DNA from: Saprospiraceae bacterium
Lineage (GTDB): Bacteria; Bacteroidota; Bacteroidia; Chitinophagales; Saprospiraceae
Reading direction: 5' to 3'
DNA: 64,000 bases
Assembly: GCA_016722295.1 (NCBI GenBank)
Contig: JADKGL010000029.1
Location: 124,001-188,000, forward strand
The notes beneath the pieces were generated by a model. The model was given only the letters and a program-made list of their open reading frames with translations, had not been told where the DNA came from and made no database searches. Positions 36,123 through 45,302 of the stretch are shown here, piece after piece. Each line of letters begins with the position of its first letter. Positions within the stretch are counted from its first letter, which is position 1. Position numbers and translations under genes: made by a program.

Positions 36123-36665
36123 TTAATTTAGAGGTTGATTGAAATTGGATTTTCTTACCAATTTAATTTGCCAAGGATTGTTAGCATATTTCTCTTCACC
36201 AATTAAAATCATCGCATCTGGATCTACCTTTACTCTCCATAAAGAAGCGCTATCTTTAAGCATTGACCGCATTTCTAATTCTGTACTTGTAGCATTATAA
36301 GTGAATTTACCTTTATCAATTAAAGTCTCTGCTTTCCCATATTCATAGTCACCAGATTCTTTTAGGTCTAACCATGTTTTTTCGAAAAATATTGGTTTGT
36401 CATTTTTTTCACTAGGATTTATCGCGACAGCAAATAACCAGATAGAATCTGTAATCATTAAATACGGTTTTGCACTCGAACTAAGTTTAGAAAAAGATTC
36501 ATCAACTTTCCCATATGCAGTACGAGGTCGATTGTCTTTAGGGATGGAAGTAGTTGGTTTCGCTGTAGAAGTTTGATTTGTAGAATTCGAATTGGTGTTT
36601 TTGTCTTGTTTGCAGCCAAAACCTAGAATAATTATTAAAATACTATAATAAAAGATTGATTTCAT
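36123..36665 (-). CDS. Lipoprotein of unknown function
   Basis: The protein has about 180 aa. The lipoprotein signal is IFYYSILIIILGFGC, and the mature part starts with a Ser/Thr/Asn-rich linker. The body is beta-rich (PYLMITDSIWLFAVAI, FTYNATSTELEMRSML). No family recognised. The ATG at 36665 is chosen because the lipobox then sits at the normal distance. Only 16 bases separate this start codon from the divergent tilS start, so the two promoters must lie within the opposing genes. Confidence 0.7.
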   Translation of the reverse strand: MKSIFYYSILIIILGFGCKQDKNTNSNSTNQTSTAKPTTSIPKDNRPRTAYGKVDESFSKLSSSAKPYLMITDSIWLFAVAINPSEKNDKPIFFEKTWLDLKESGDYEYGKAETLIDKGKFTYNATSTELEMRSMLKDSASLWRVKVDPDAMILIGEEKYANNPWQIKLVRKSNFNQPLN

Positions 36666-36681
36666 ATTAATTTCGCTTTTA

Positions 36682-38004
36682 ATGGACAATTTGATACACA
36701 AAAGTATAGAGAATCAATTAATTTTTACTAAAAAAAGCAGATTATTAATTGGAGTGAGTGGTGGAAAAGACTCTATGTCTCTTTGTCATGCATTGGTAAG
36801 CATGGGATATTCCTTGGGAATCGCTCATGTGAACTATCATTTGAGGATTGATGAATCAGATAGAGAAGCAGCATTAGTTGAAAACTTTGCAAAAAATCAC
36901 AGCATCCCTTTTTATAAAAAGGATGTAACACTTGATGTGAACCTAAAGAATAGGCAAGAAAGAGCGAGAGAAATTCGATATGCTTTTTTTTATGAGCTTT
37001 TGGATTCGAAAAAATATGATTTTATAGTAGTCGGTCATCATGCGAATGATGTCATAGAGACTTTTTTTTTGCATCTAATGCGGGGTGCAAGTGTCAAAGG
37101 TTTGAAGTCCATGCAAATGCAAAATGATCGGATCGTACGACCATTTATACATTTATTTCCTGAAGATATTGAGCGATATGTCAAAGAATTTAAAGTGCCA
37201 TATTTGACAGATTCTTCTAATTTGAAAAGTGATTATCGAAGAAATTTTTTTCGGAATGATGTTTTGCCTTTATTGAATTCAAAATTTCCAAATCCAAGTA
37301 AATCCATAACAAGAAGTATTCAATTTTTGCAAAAAGCCCATAACTTCATTCAATGTGAACTTTCTAAATGGATAGCAGTGAATGTAGAAAATGATAAAAT
37401 AGGATGTAGAATTAAAAAGGCCTTTGAAATGGATTCATTTCTTTTGTCAGAGTATTTGGTGAAGTATGGATTTAATCAATCTCAAATTGACAAAATTGCT
37501 GACCCAACTTGTGGAGTTGGAAGGATATTTATTTCAAAAAAAGGCTTTCAAATTATTATTGAAAGAGATTATTTATATCTCTTAACAAAAGTAGAGAAAA
37601 AAGACTATTTTGAGCAAGTAATTGATTTGTCAATTGATGTGGATCTTAAACTAGATCAAGGCAATATTTTATTTACTCATTTGTATAATATGCCATCAGA
37701 AGTAGAGATAAAATCAAATCCTAATATTGTTTTTATTGATCGAGATTTGGTTCGGGATAAAGTTGTTTTACGTAATTGGAGAAATGGAGATAGCATCCGC
37801 CCTTTAGGCATGAGGCTGAAGAAGAAAAAGCTTCAAGATATCTTTGTTGATAAAAAAATTTCGAATAATGATAAATCACAAATTTTAATAGTCGAGCATG
37901 AAGGTGAGATTGCTTGGATTGTTGGCTTAATGTTAAGTGATAAGTTCAAATTGAGTGAACAATCAAAAAGGTTTTTGAAAATTGAATTTAAAAGAAATTG
38001 TTAA
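36682..38004 (+). CDS. tilS: tRNA(Ile)-lysidine synthetase
   Basis: This 440-aa cytoplasmic enzyme uses ATP and lysine to convert cytidine 34 of tRNA-Ile(CAU) into lysidine, which makes it read AUA. The ATP-PPase loop is LIGVSGGKDSMSLCH at about residues 21-35. VVGHHANDVIETFFLHLMRG and the substrate segment LTDSSNLKSDYRRNFFRN are typical TilS motifs. The C-terminal substrate-binding domain (RNWRNGDSIRPLGM, KKLQDIFVDKKI) is present, so it is the full-length form. It is divergent from the small lipoprotein. Confidence 0.95.
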   Translation: MDNLIHKSIENQLIFTKKSRLLIGVSGGKDSMSLCHALVSMGYSLGIAHVNYHLRIDESDREAALVENFAKNHSIPFYKKDVTLDVNLKNRQERAREIRYAFFYELLDSKKYDFIVVGHHANDVIETFFLHLMRGASVKGLKSMQMQNDRIVRPFIHLFPEDIERYVKEFKVPYLTDSSNLKSDYRRNFFRNDVLPLLNSKFPNPSKSITRSIQFLQKAHNFIQCELSKWIAVNVENDKIGCRIKKAFEMDSFLLSEYLVKYGFNQSQIDKIADPTCGVGRIFISKKGFQIIIERDYLYLLTKVEKKDYFEQVIDLSIDVDLKLDQGNILFTHLYNMPSEVEIKSNPNIVFIDRDLVRDKVVLRNWRNGDSIRPLGMRLKKKKLQDIFVDKKISNNDKSQILIVEHEGEIAWIVGLMLSDKFKLSEQSKRFLKIEFKRNC

Positions 38005-38016
38005 ATTACCAATCAA

Positions 38017-38505
38017 TTATTTTGATATAGCTTCAATGATTTGTGAATGGTGATTGGCGCTGACTACTGGATAAATTATTTTATGTATTTTTTTTTGCTC
38101 ATCCAATATAAACGTGGATCTATGTATTCCTGTATAGGCGATACCCATGAATTTCTTTCGACTATAAACGTTATAATCAGTGGCAATCTTATTTCCTGAA
38201 TCTACAAGTAGTTCGTAAGGTAATGTATAGCGATCTATAAATTTTTTATGAGATTTTTCATCATCTTGACTTATTCCAAAAATCTTACATTTTAATTTTT
38301 TGAGAGCAGTATAATTGTCTCTAAGATTGCAAGCCTCTTTGATACATGTTGGTGTAAGATCTTGTGGATAAAAAAATAGGATAGTCCATTCAGAGGAAAT
38401 ACTATAAAGTTCTATGAGTTTGCCTGCTTGATTTGGAGCAAAGAAATTAGGTGCAGGATCGCCTGGATGTAATGTAAACTTGGGTTTGAAATCTTCTGCG
38501 CTCAT
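38017..38505 (-). CDS. bcp: Thioredoxin-dependent thiol peroxidase (Bcp/PrxQ-type peroxiredoxin)
   Basis: This 162-aa peroxiredoxin reduces hydrogen and organic peroxides. The active site is FYPQDLTPTCIKEACNLRD, with the peroxidatic Cys and a second Cys five residues on, as in the atypical 2-Cys Bcp group. PAPNFFAPNQAG at the N-terminus and GIHRSTFILD later fit. Most members read TPGCT at the site, so TPTC is a minor variant. It lies nine bases downstream of the M23 peptidase gene on the same strand. Confidence 0.9.
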   Translation of the reverse strand: MSAEDFKPKFTLHPGDPAPNFFAPNQAGKLIELYSISSEWTILFFYPQDLTPTCIKEACNLRDNYTALKKLKCKIFGISQDDEKSHKKFIDRYTLPYELLVDSGNKIATDYNVYSRKKFMGIAYTGIHRSTFILDEQKKIHKIIYPVVSANHHSQIIEAISK

Positions 38506-38513
38506 TTGATTTA

Positions 38514-40238
38514 TTAGCGAGTAAAGCTACTTTTGTATTCCTTCATATTGTTTCGATCATCTGTAACTTGTATTAACAAATCGTGTTTTCCACTCGATAG
38601 CCAATCTTCGAAATCATGTTGAATCGTGTGCGTTTTTTCGTCATGCTCCATCAATATCCACTGTCCATCAATATAGGCATTATACTTCAATTCTTTCGCT
38701 TTGCCCAATGCAGGAACATTGTCCTGAATCTTAAATTTTATGAATTTTGATTTACTCATATTCGGTTTATATACAATCGGAATAATACTTGGAGGAGTAT
38801 CATCTAGCATGATTGAAAAACTACCAAGCTGTTTGTATTCAGATTCGAAATATATACCATTGAATCTGCCTCCAGTTGAGATGTATGAATTTCCTCGTTT
38901 AAACGCGACAAAGCATTTCTCAATCAAATGAGCAGGTATCTCTCGCTTTGGTTTTAATGAAACAGAATAATAATTATGTATAGGTTCATTTGTTGGCGTT
39001 ATTCCGATCCAGTCTGAATAAGCATTTGAAGAACCGTTAAATTCTTTTTTTACTTCGCAGCTAAAATTCTTATAAAACGTTTCAGGTTGAAATGTAAAAT
39101 TCGCATATTCGTCCTTCATCTCAAAAGAAGATGAATGTTGAATTTTAAACTGAGAGCTTGTATTGTCTTGTTTAGGTAAAAAACTAGATTTCTTTACTCC
39201 GAATGCAATTTCAGAAACGTTCTCATGTGCATCGCCAACTAAAATCTGAACTCTATGTTCGACATTTTCATTTAGATAATATAAGCCATCGTTTTGCGCT
39301 ATTTTATAAAGAGGTAGTTTGTTGCCACTCAAAACAAAACAGCGATGAAATGAACCTTGAGCATTTAATTTTGAATTGTAATCTATATGTGCATTAATAA
39401 ATTTTGTATCATTTAAATTCCATTTGTCAGAATCAAAATGGTAGATTAAAGCGCCATCAATGAACAATTTTATAAAGCGTATCCCAATCCAATTCCAAGA
39501 ATTATTACTTCTATCCAATGCATCTACTCCTATTCCTAAAATATCTCCAGGGACAGTGATTATATGATAGTTTTTTGCTAATTTGGAATTGTGCATTATG
39601 TTCTCAAATGTATTCTGACCTTGAAAGTCAAAGCCATAGATTTTTATTTTACGTAATATTGGCGCAATATGGTCTTCTACTGGAATTCCATAATCGTTCG
39701 GATCGAGGACTTCATTTGTACTTGTATTTCTTAATTCGAAATGCAAGTGTGCTCCTTTACTTGATCCTGTGTTTCCCATATAGGCTACATGCTCACCAGC
39801 TAGAACCGGAAAATCTGATGGTGATAAGTTTAGTTCGATTTTGAATGATTGTTGTTTATATTGTTCAGTTTTTATACGAGCTTCAATGTCTGGTCGAAAA
39901 TGGTTTAAATGTGCATAAAGTGTAGTATATCCCGAAGGATGCTCGATATACATACTTTTGCCATAGTCATCATCGTCTATTTCAATTCTGCTGATGAACC
40001 CATCAGCTGCTGAAAGTATATCATCTCCGCCAACACCTGTCATAGACCGTAGATCTATTCCAGCATGAAAATGATTATTTCGCAATTCACCAAATGAACC
40101 TGTAACGGAAATCTTAGATTTTACAGGCGAGACTAAGACAATCGGACTTGGATAACTTACGAATTCTTCGCAATTTTTATTATTTCTAAAGCTAAATGCA
40201 ATACAACTAAAGCATAAAAGCCATATATATTTCTTCAT
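38514..40238 (-). CDS. M23 family metallopeptidase, exported
   Basis: The protein has 574 aa and an N-terminal signal or anchor (YIWLLCFSCIAFSF). The LytM/M23 domain, at about residues 45-180, has the zinc ligands in NNHFHAGIDL and the HxH of GAHLHFELRN, and SMYIEHPSGYTTLYAHL between them. M23 enzymes cut peptide cross-links of peptidoglycan. The remaining 390 residues are beta-rich and of unknown role, with Ig-like stretches near the C-terminus (GKHDLLIQVTDDRNNMKEY). It overlaps meaB by four bases. Confidence 0.9.
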   Translation of the reverse strand: MKKYIWLLCFSCIAFSFRNNKNCEEFVSYPSPIVLVSPVKSKISVTGSFGELRNNHFHAGIDLRSMTGVGGDDILSAADGFISRIEIDDDDYGKSMYIEHPSGYTTLYAHLNHFRPDIEARIKTEQYKQQSFKIELNLSPSDFPVLAGEHVAYMGNTGSSKGAHLHFELRNTSTNEVLDPNDYGIPVEDHIAPILRKIKIYGFDFQGQNTFENIMHNSKLAKNYHIITVPGDILGIGVDALDRSNNSWNWIGIRFIKLFIDGALIYHFDSDKWNLNDTKFINAHIDYNSKLNAQGSFHRCFVLSGNKLPLYKIAQNDGLYYLNENVEHRVQILVGDAHENVSEIAFGVKKSSFLPKQDNTSSQFKIQHSSSFEMKDEYANFTFQPETFYKNFSCEVKKEFNGSSNAYSDWIGITPTNEPIHNYYSVSLKPKREIPAHLIEKCFVAFKRGNSYISTGGRFNGIYFESEYKQLGSFSIMLDDTPPSIIPIVYKPNMSKSKFIKFKIQDNVPALGKAKELKYNAYIDGQWILMEHDEKTHTIQHDFEDWLSSGKHDLLIQVTDDRNNMKEYKSSFTR

Positions 40239-41245
40239 TTACTCTTTCTGTCTTTGAAATGTGCAAAAATAAACTCTTGTAACTGTATTGAAGCAGAATT
40301 TGCATCTATTTTTTTTGACTCAATCAAGTTTATAAGTTCACTATGTTTGATGTGAATTTCTTTCTGAAGTAACAATTCTTGAAGAATTTCTTTTTGCCAT
40401 TTTTGATTAAAAAATTGAATTTCTTGATCTAAACGTGTGCTAATGAGCTTATTATTATTCAGAATATCTTGAAAAAAGAAATCTATTTTTTTTATGATTT
40501 CTTCGATTCCTTGGTTTTCTAATGCAGAAGTTAACAGTATTTCTGCTTTTTTATTGTTCTTTCGAAATGGCATAAAGCCAATTACCGATTGGAGTTCATT
40601 TTTAGTCTTAGTTGATTTCGCAATATTTGAACCATCAGATTTATTGATTAGCATTAGATCCGCCCATTCCATAATTCCTCGTTTGATCCCTTGCAATTCA
40701 TCACCTGCACCTCCGATTCCAATCCAAATCGTCATATCACTTACCGAACTGACTTCATGCTCAGATTGACCAATCCCCACAGTTTCAATCAAAATATCTT
40801 GAAATCCAGCTATTTCACAAAGTTGAATGTTGGATCTCGTCCCTTCACTGATGCCTCCTAAATGATTTTTTGAAGGTGATGGCCGAATAAAAACAAGATC
40901 TTCTTTGGAAAGCTCCACCATGCGTGTTTTGTCGCCTAAAATACTTCCACGTGTCAACGAGCTGCTTGGGTCGATCGTTAAGACCGCTAATTTTCTTCCT
41001 TGTTTAATTAACTCAAAGCCAATTTTTTCAATTAAACTGCTTTTGCCAACTCCAGGAGAGCCAGTGATCCCAATCCTTCTAGTCATATTTGCACTATACT
41101 TGAATTTAGAAAGGATCTCTGAAATATAGATCTGATCAGATTTTTTATTGCTTTCTGCGCATGTGATTAGTCTTGCTAATAGCTGTTTGTCCCCCTGTTG
41201 TAGGAGAGAAAGAACCTGATCTATTGGTAAATTTCGATATGACAC
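40235..41245 (-). CDS. meaB: Methylmalonyl-CoA mutase-associated GTPase
   Basis: This 336-aa G3E-family GTPase protects and reactivates the cobalamin-dependent methylmalonyl-CoA mutase. Walker A is GITGSPGVGKSSLIEK at about residues 58-73. Switch-type motifs are VLTIDPSSSLTRGSILGDKTRM and ETVGIGQSEHEV, and the guanine-specificity motif is LINKSD. The mutase genes are not in the window. It is the first gene of a leftward meaB-M23-bcp set. Confidence 0.93.
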   Translation of the reverse strand: MSYRNLPIDQVLSLLQQGDKQLLARLITCAESNKKSDQIYISEILSKFKYSANMTRRIGITGSPGVGKSSLIEKIGFELIKQGRKLAVLTIDPSSSLTRGSILGDKTRMVELSKEDLVFIRPSPSKNHLGGISEGTRSNIQLCEIAGFQDILIETVGIGQSEHEVSSVSDMTIWIGIGGAGDELQGIKRGIMEWADLMLINKSDGSNIAKSTKTKNELQSVIGFMPFRKNNKKAEILLTSALENQGIEEIIKKIDFFFQDILNNNKLISTRLDQEIQFFNQKWQKEILQELLLQKEIHIKHSELINLIESKKIDANSASIQLQEFIFAHFKDRKSK

Positions 41246-41278
41246 AATTTAAATATGTAAACTATTACTATTCAAAGA

Positions 41279-41286
41279 CAAATATA
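41279..41286 (-). promoter_or_regulatory. Candidate -7 element (TATATTTG) for meaB-M23-bcp
   Basis: An exact TAnnTTTG match on the minus strand, 33 bases before the meaB start codon. It lies in the 197-base divergent spacer shared with iscS. Confidence 0.45.
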
Positions 41287-41442
41287 TTATATTTTATTAA
41301 ATTCATATGATTTTTTTTAACATATCTTTCAGTTTAATGTTGAATTTTTATGTAAAAACAAACAATTGAAAAACTTGATTCTATATCTTTATGAATGTGA
41401 ACTAATTAGACCAATTTACGTTTTATCAACATCACAATTATT

Positions 41443-42666
41443 ATGGCAGGAATTAAAAAAGTATATTTAGATAATAATGCAACTACACCTTGTGACCCGA
41501 GGGTAGTTGAGGCAATGTTGCCCTATTTTTATGAGCATCCTGGCAATGCTGCAAGTAGAAGCCATCCATTTGGTTGGGAAGCTGAAGGCGCTGTTGATTT
41601 AGCTCGCCAACAAATTGCAGATTTGATAGGGGCCGATGAAAAGGAAATCATCTTTACTTCAGGTGCGACAGAATCAGATAATCTAGCCTTAAAAGGTGTT
41701 TATGAAATGTATGTTCGTAAAGGCAATCATATCATTACCGCGACAACAGAACATAAGGCGATATTAGATACATGTAAAAGATTAGAAAAGCAAGGTGCAG
41801 AAATAACATATTTGGAAGTCAATCAAGAAGGCTTGATTGACTTAAAATTACTAGAAGCCGCCATAAAGCCAACGACTATTTTGGTATCGATTATGTGGGC
41901 AAACAATGAGACTGGTGTCATTCAACCAATAAAAGAAATAGGAGAAATCTGTGCAAGACATGGAGTGCTATTCATGAGTGATGCGACTCAAGCTGTTGGT
42001 AAGATTCCAGTGAATCCAAGAGAAAATGGAGTTCATCTCATGGCGTTCACCTCTCATAAAATGTACGGACCAAAAGGGGTAGGGGCTCTCTATGTGAGTC
42101 GTAAAGATCCGCGAGTGAAAGTCACAGCTCAAATGGACGGTGGTGGCCATGAACGCGGAATGCGAAGTGGAACATTAAATGTTCCGGGGATTGTTGGGTT
42201 TGGTAAAGCTGCAGCAATAGCAAAAGCAGAAATGGCAGATGAAGCGATTCGATTAAGTGCATTGCGCGATAAGCTTGAATCGGGATTTATGGCAAAACTA
42301 GAAGAGGTCTACTTGAATGGTGCAAAATCGCATAGAATGCCTCATGTGACAAATCTTTCTTTTAAGCATGTTGAAGGAGAAGGATTGATGATGACGTTTA
42401 ATCAGAATATCGCATTATCTTCTGGATCAGCTTGTACTTCAGCTTCATTAGAACCTTCCTATGTATTAGTTGCACTTGGTTTAGGAGATGATTTGGCACA
42501 TTCTTCATTGCGTTTTAGTTTAGGTCGGTTTACGACCGAAGAAGATATAGATTACGCTTTGGAAGCAGTGTCTGAAGGGGTGAATCATATGCGCAATTTA
42601 TCGCCAATTTGGGAAATGTATAAAGAAGGTGTAGATTTGAACTCAATCGTATGGGAAACACATTAA
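41443..42666 (+). CDS. iscS: Cysteine desulfurase IscS
   Basis: This 407-aa PLP enzyme supplies sulfur for Fe-S cluster assembly. It has VYLDNNATTPCDPRVVEAM, FTSGATESDNLALKG, the PLP Lys in FTSHKMYGPKGVG, and the catalytic Cys in LSSGSACTSASLEP. The length and the loop match group I IscS. It is followed at 21 bases by iscU and then iscA, so this is the main Fe-S assembly operon. No iscR, hscA, hscB or ferredoxin gene accompanies it here. Confidence 0.96.
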   Translation: MAGIKKVYLDNNATTPCDPRVVEAMLPYFYEHPGNAASRSHPFGWEAEGAVDLARQQIADLIGADEKEIIFTSGATESDNLALKGVYEMYVRKGNHIITATTEHKAILDTCKRLEKQGAEITYLEVNQEGLIDLKLLEAAIKPTTILVSIMWANNETGVIQPIKEIGEICARHGVLFMSDATQAVGKIPVNPRENGVHLMAFTSHKMYGPKGVGALYVSRKDPRVKVTAQMDGGGHERGMRSGTLNVPGIVGFGKAAAIAKAEMADEAIRLSALRDKLESGFMAKLEEVYLNGAKSHRMPHVTNLSFKHVEGEGLMMTFNQNIALSSGSACTSASLEPSYVLVALGLGDDLAHSSLRFSLGRFTTEEDIDYALEAVSEGVNHMRNLSPIWEMYKEGVDLNSIVWETH

Positions 42667-42687
42667 ACACAATAAAAATTAAAAAAA

Positions 42688-43077
42688 ATGGCATATTCAG
42701 AAAAAGTATTGGATCATTTTAAGCATCCAAAAAATGTAGGAACTTTAGATAAAAATGATAGTACTGTAGGTACAGGTCTCGTAGGGGCACCTGAATGCGG
42801 AGATGTCATGAGATTGCAGATCAAAGTAAATCCAGATACGCAAAAAATTGAAGATGCAAAATTCAAGACATTTGGATGTGGTTCAGCTATAGCTTCTTCT
42901 TCATTAGCTACAGAATGGCTTAAGGGCAAGTCAATTGAGGAAGCATTGAAAATAGACAATATGGACATTGTTGAAGAATTGGCATTGCCTCCAGTAAAAA
43001 TTCATTGTAGTGTTTTGGCAGAAGATGCCATCAAAAGTGCAATCAAGGATTATAAAACAAAAAATGCTTTATCCTAA
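42688..43077 (+). CDS. iscU: Fe-S cluster scaffold protein IscU
   Basis: This 129-aa scaffold on which IscS builds [2Fe-2S] clusters has all three cluster Cys present: GAPECGDVMRLQI, FGCGSAIASSSLATEW and VKIHCSVLAEDAI. The PPVK segment is the HscA-recognition motif (usually LPPVK), although no hscA is nearby. It is the second gene of the isc operon. Confidence 0.97.
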   Translation: MAYSEKVLDHFKHPKNVGTLDKNDSTVGTGLVGAPECGDVMRLQIKVNPDTQKIEDAKFKTFGCGSAIASSSLATEWLKGKSIEEALKIDNMDIVEELALPPVKIHCSVLAEDAIKSAIKDYKTKNALS

Positions 43078-43088
43078 ATAACTGAAAT

Positions 43089-43415
43089 ATGATTTACATC
43101 GCAGATTCAGCAAAAGAGAAAATATTGAAATTGCGAAACGACGCTAAATTGGATGATAGCCATTTCATTCGAGCAGTGGTTACTAGTGGTGGATGTAGCG
43201 GGTTAAGCTATAAAATTGAGTTTGACAACAAGCAATTACCAAATGACCAAGTTTTTGAAGACAATGATCTTAAAATCGTGACTGATCTTAAATCCTTTCT
43301 CTATTTGTTTGATTCTAAATTAGAATTTTCAAGTGGGTTGGAAGGAAAAGGATTTTATTTTCAGAATCCAAATGCATCACGCACTTGTGGATGTGGAGAA
43401 AGTTTTTCTGTTTAA
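43089..43415 (+). CDS. iscA: Iron-sulfur cluster assembly accessory protein (IscA/HesB family)
   Basis: This 108-aa A-type carrier has the three conserved Cys in TSGGCSGLSYKIEF and RTCGCGESFSV. It accepts or delivers clusters or iron for maturation of target proteins. Eleven bases after iscU, it completes the iscSUA operon. It converges on the saccharopine dehydrogenase gene with an 11-base gap and no evident terminator. Confidence 0.94.
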   Translation: MIYIADSAKEKILKLRNDAKLDDSHFIRAVVTSGGCSGLSYKIEFDNKQLPNDQVFEDNDLKIVTDLKSFLYLFDSKLEFSSGLEGKGFYFQNPNASRTCGCGESFSV

Positions 43416-43426
43416 GTTGTATTTTC

Positions 43427-44605
43427 CTAGAGATGCAAATCTGCTAGGACTTTTTCTGATTTGGACATTGATCCATATATATATTGAACAAATGGTCCAT
43501 TCAAAAACTCTTTTGTATCTATCATAGATTGGAGTATCGGTCCTTTGTAAGTTCCAGATAACAGGAGTCTTGCACATTCCAGCAGAGGAGCAGCGGTAGC
43601 TGTTTGTATTGCTTTTAATTTATAACTGCCCACTTGCTTAGGATGGATTTTCATTGATTTTTCAAGTAGATGTAATTCATTTTTCTCATCCTTAGCCATG
43701 ACTGAAGCATAAATGACAATGAGGTCATCTTCTACATGTGGTATGTTTTCTTTCATTTTGGCTAATAAGGGAATTGCCAAGTTTTCATCACTACCTAATT
43801 CTTGGATCTGAGTTCTCACCCAATCATAATGCCCAGGATATCGTATGGTTTTATAATGTAAAGAATTAACTTTATTAGCAAAAAACTCGGGCATATCTGC
43901 TGCACCACCTGATGTGAAATCATCTTCATAACGGATGCCATCAATAATTATGGATTGTGTATCTGACAATGAAGGAATGATTTGTTTAATACCATTTTTT
44001 ACCACTATAGCATCCTTGACATATTCTGTAGCGACACCAATTGGACTCCAAGTAAACCCATAGTAATGTGGAGATTTAGTAATATTCGTTAACGCACCAA
44101 CTTTCATTGAAATTTCTTCAAAGAAATCTGTTTTATACTTTTTTGTGAACTGCTCAGCAAGATATTTTGCTAAAATATTAATATAGCCTGGGGCAAGTCC
44201 AGCTTGGAGGATAAAGCCTGTTTCAGCACCAGTAGCAATTTGTACTACTTCTTCAGATTCTTTCACATATTCGGTTAGATTGACATAATGCAGTCCAAAT
44301 TCTCTTGCAAATCTTGCCATTCTAGGAGCTTCAGAACCAGGTAAACAGTCTAAAATAATATCAGATGAATCGAAAACAAACTTCATTTCCTCAGTTGTTT
44401 GCTTTGGATCGATAAAGAATGGTTCTACTTGGATAAGGCTAGACGTACCTGCTGTGATCCATTCGCAAACTTGCTTAGCGGCTTCAAAATTGATGTCACC
44501 GATATAAATGCTAGCATCAAATTCTTGCTTTTCAGCAAGGATTAAGCCTGCTGCTTTCCCGATTCCTCCAGCACCTGCGATGATGATTTTCTCTTTTTTA
44601 TACAT
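43427..44605 (-). CDS. Saccharopine dehydrogenase family oxidoreductase
   Basis: This 392-aa NAD(P)-binding protein has the Rossmann motif IIIAGAGGIGKAAGLIL at the N-terminus and ILDCLPGSEAPRMARFA after the second strand. LQAGLAPGYINILAKYLAEQF fits the catalytic domain of the family. Lysine metabolism or carboxynorspermidine-type chemistry is possible, and the substrate is unknown. It appears to be monocistronic. Confidence 0.85.
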   Translation of the reverse strand: MYKKEKIIIAGAGGIGKAAGLILAEKQEFDASIYIGDINFEAAKQVCEWITAGTSSLIQVEPFFIDPKQTTEEMKFVFDSSDIILDCLPGSEAPRMARFAREFGLHYVNLTEYVKESEEVVQIATGAETGFILQAGLAPGYINILAKYLAEQFTKKYKTDFFEEISMKVGALTNITKSPHYYGFTWSPIGVATEYVKDAIVVKNGIKQIIPSLSDTQSIIIDGIRYEDDFTSGGAADMPEFFANKVNSLHYKTIRYPGHYDWVRTQIQELGSDENLAIPLLAKMKENIPHVEDDLIVIYASVMAKDEKNELHLLEKSMKIHPKQVGSYKLKAIQTATAAPLLECARLLLSGTYKGPILQSMIDTKEFLNGPFVQYIYGSMSKSEKVLADLHL

Positions 44606-44878
44606 AGGTAGAATTCTAAATCACATCAAAGAATGGATTTTCAAGCGAATTGTTCAAAAATAGATATTGATTTGGATGCAATGGGTTAGGTTTTTATCCA
44701 TTTACTATATGGCTATTTGTTTAGGATTGGGTATTCAATTTTGACACATCTTATAGTATCAAACTTACCAATTCCATGTAGTTTATGATTTTGTTGTGTT
44801 TGGTGTAGGGTTATTATTATGATTTAGGGAAAATTGGGAACAAAATTTGACTCGAAGGACTTTTTTTGAAAAATATTT
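44606..44878. other. Non-coding stretch before the DUF2892 terminator
   Basis: I see no protein-like frame of useful length, no tRNA and no clear promoter here. It separates the saccharopine dehydrogenase gene from the DUF2892 block and probably contains the dehydrogenase promoter at its left end. Confidence 0.4.
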
Positions 44879-44913
44879 AAAAAAGTCAAGCGAGGCGTTT
44901 AGCTCCGCTTGAC
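44879..44913 (-). terminator. Intrinsic terminator after the DUF2892 gene
   Basis: Read on the minus strand, the stem GTCAAGCG pairs with CGCTTGAC, extended by some inner pairs, and is followed by six T. It lies 29 bases after the DUF2892 stop codon. Confidence 0.75.
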
Positions 44914-44942
44914 GAAAACCATTGTTAATTGTTAAGAATTTT

Positions 44943-45152
44943 CTATTGTTGTTTAGTAGAGCAAGTCGAAATTCCAAAAATTGAGTACAAAGGACAAAAA
45001 CTTATTATACTTGTAATAGTAAATACAGTTGCTAGAATAAGCAAAATTAAACCCACCGTTCCACCTATGATATTGGTAAAGTATAGGGTAACTAAAATTG
45101 CTGAAATTACTAATCTAATAATTCTGTCAGCAGAAGACATATTTTTTTTCAT
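44943..45152 (-). CDS. DUF2892 (YgaP-type transmembrane domain) protein
   Basis: This 69-aa protein has two hydrophobic helices: IIRLVISAILVTLYFTNII and TVGLILLILATVFTITSII. The loop and end CPLYSIFGISTC match the DUF2892 pattern, which also forms the membrane part of rhodanese YgaP. In Bacteroidota such proteins often lie with rhodaneses, persulfide dioxygenases and TauE/SafE permeases under Crp/Fnr-type control. A TauE/SafE gene is 2.6 kb away and a Crp-like palindrome lies upstream. A role in sulfur or persulfide stress is inferred. Confidence 0.85.
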   Translation of the reverse strand: MKKNMSSADRIIRLVISAILVTLYFTNIIGGTVGLILLILATVFTITSIISFCPLYSIFGISTCSTKQQ

Positions 45153-45163
45153 TTATGATTGAT

Positions 45164-45265
45164 TTATTTGTTTAAGAAATTCATAAGTAATACAATTGAA
45201 GAAATGATTGCAACGCACAAAATGCACATCAAAATAAATTTGTAAATTATTTGCGTCTTCTTCAT
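45164..45265 (-). CDS. 33-aa single-pass membrane peptide upstream of the DUF2892 gene
   Basis: ATG at 45265 and TAA at 45164-45166 encode a 33-residue peptide. It opens MKKTQIIYKF and continues with one hydrophobic helix (ILMCILCVAIISSIVLLM) and a short NFLNK tail. The basic N-terminus plus one helix is a normal small membrane protein layout. It lies 11 bases before the DUF2892 ATG on the same strand and just downstream of a Crp-like palindrome, so the two are probably co-transcribed. Too short for standard gene calling, and no family is known to me. Confidence 0.45.
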   Translation of the reverse strand: MKKTQIIYKFILMCILCVAIISSIVLLMNFLNK

Positions 45266-45302
45266 TTGCAAAACAAAGATCTGTAGATTGAGCCAATTGC
45301 AT

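Noticed and set aside
44783..44977. 64-codon minus-strand ORF over the DUF2892 terminator
   Set aside because: It crosses a clear terminator hairpin and overlaps the end of the DUF2892 gene in another frame. The sequence looks random.
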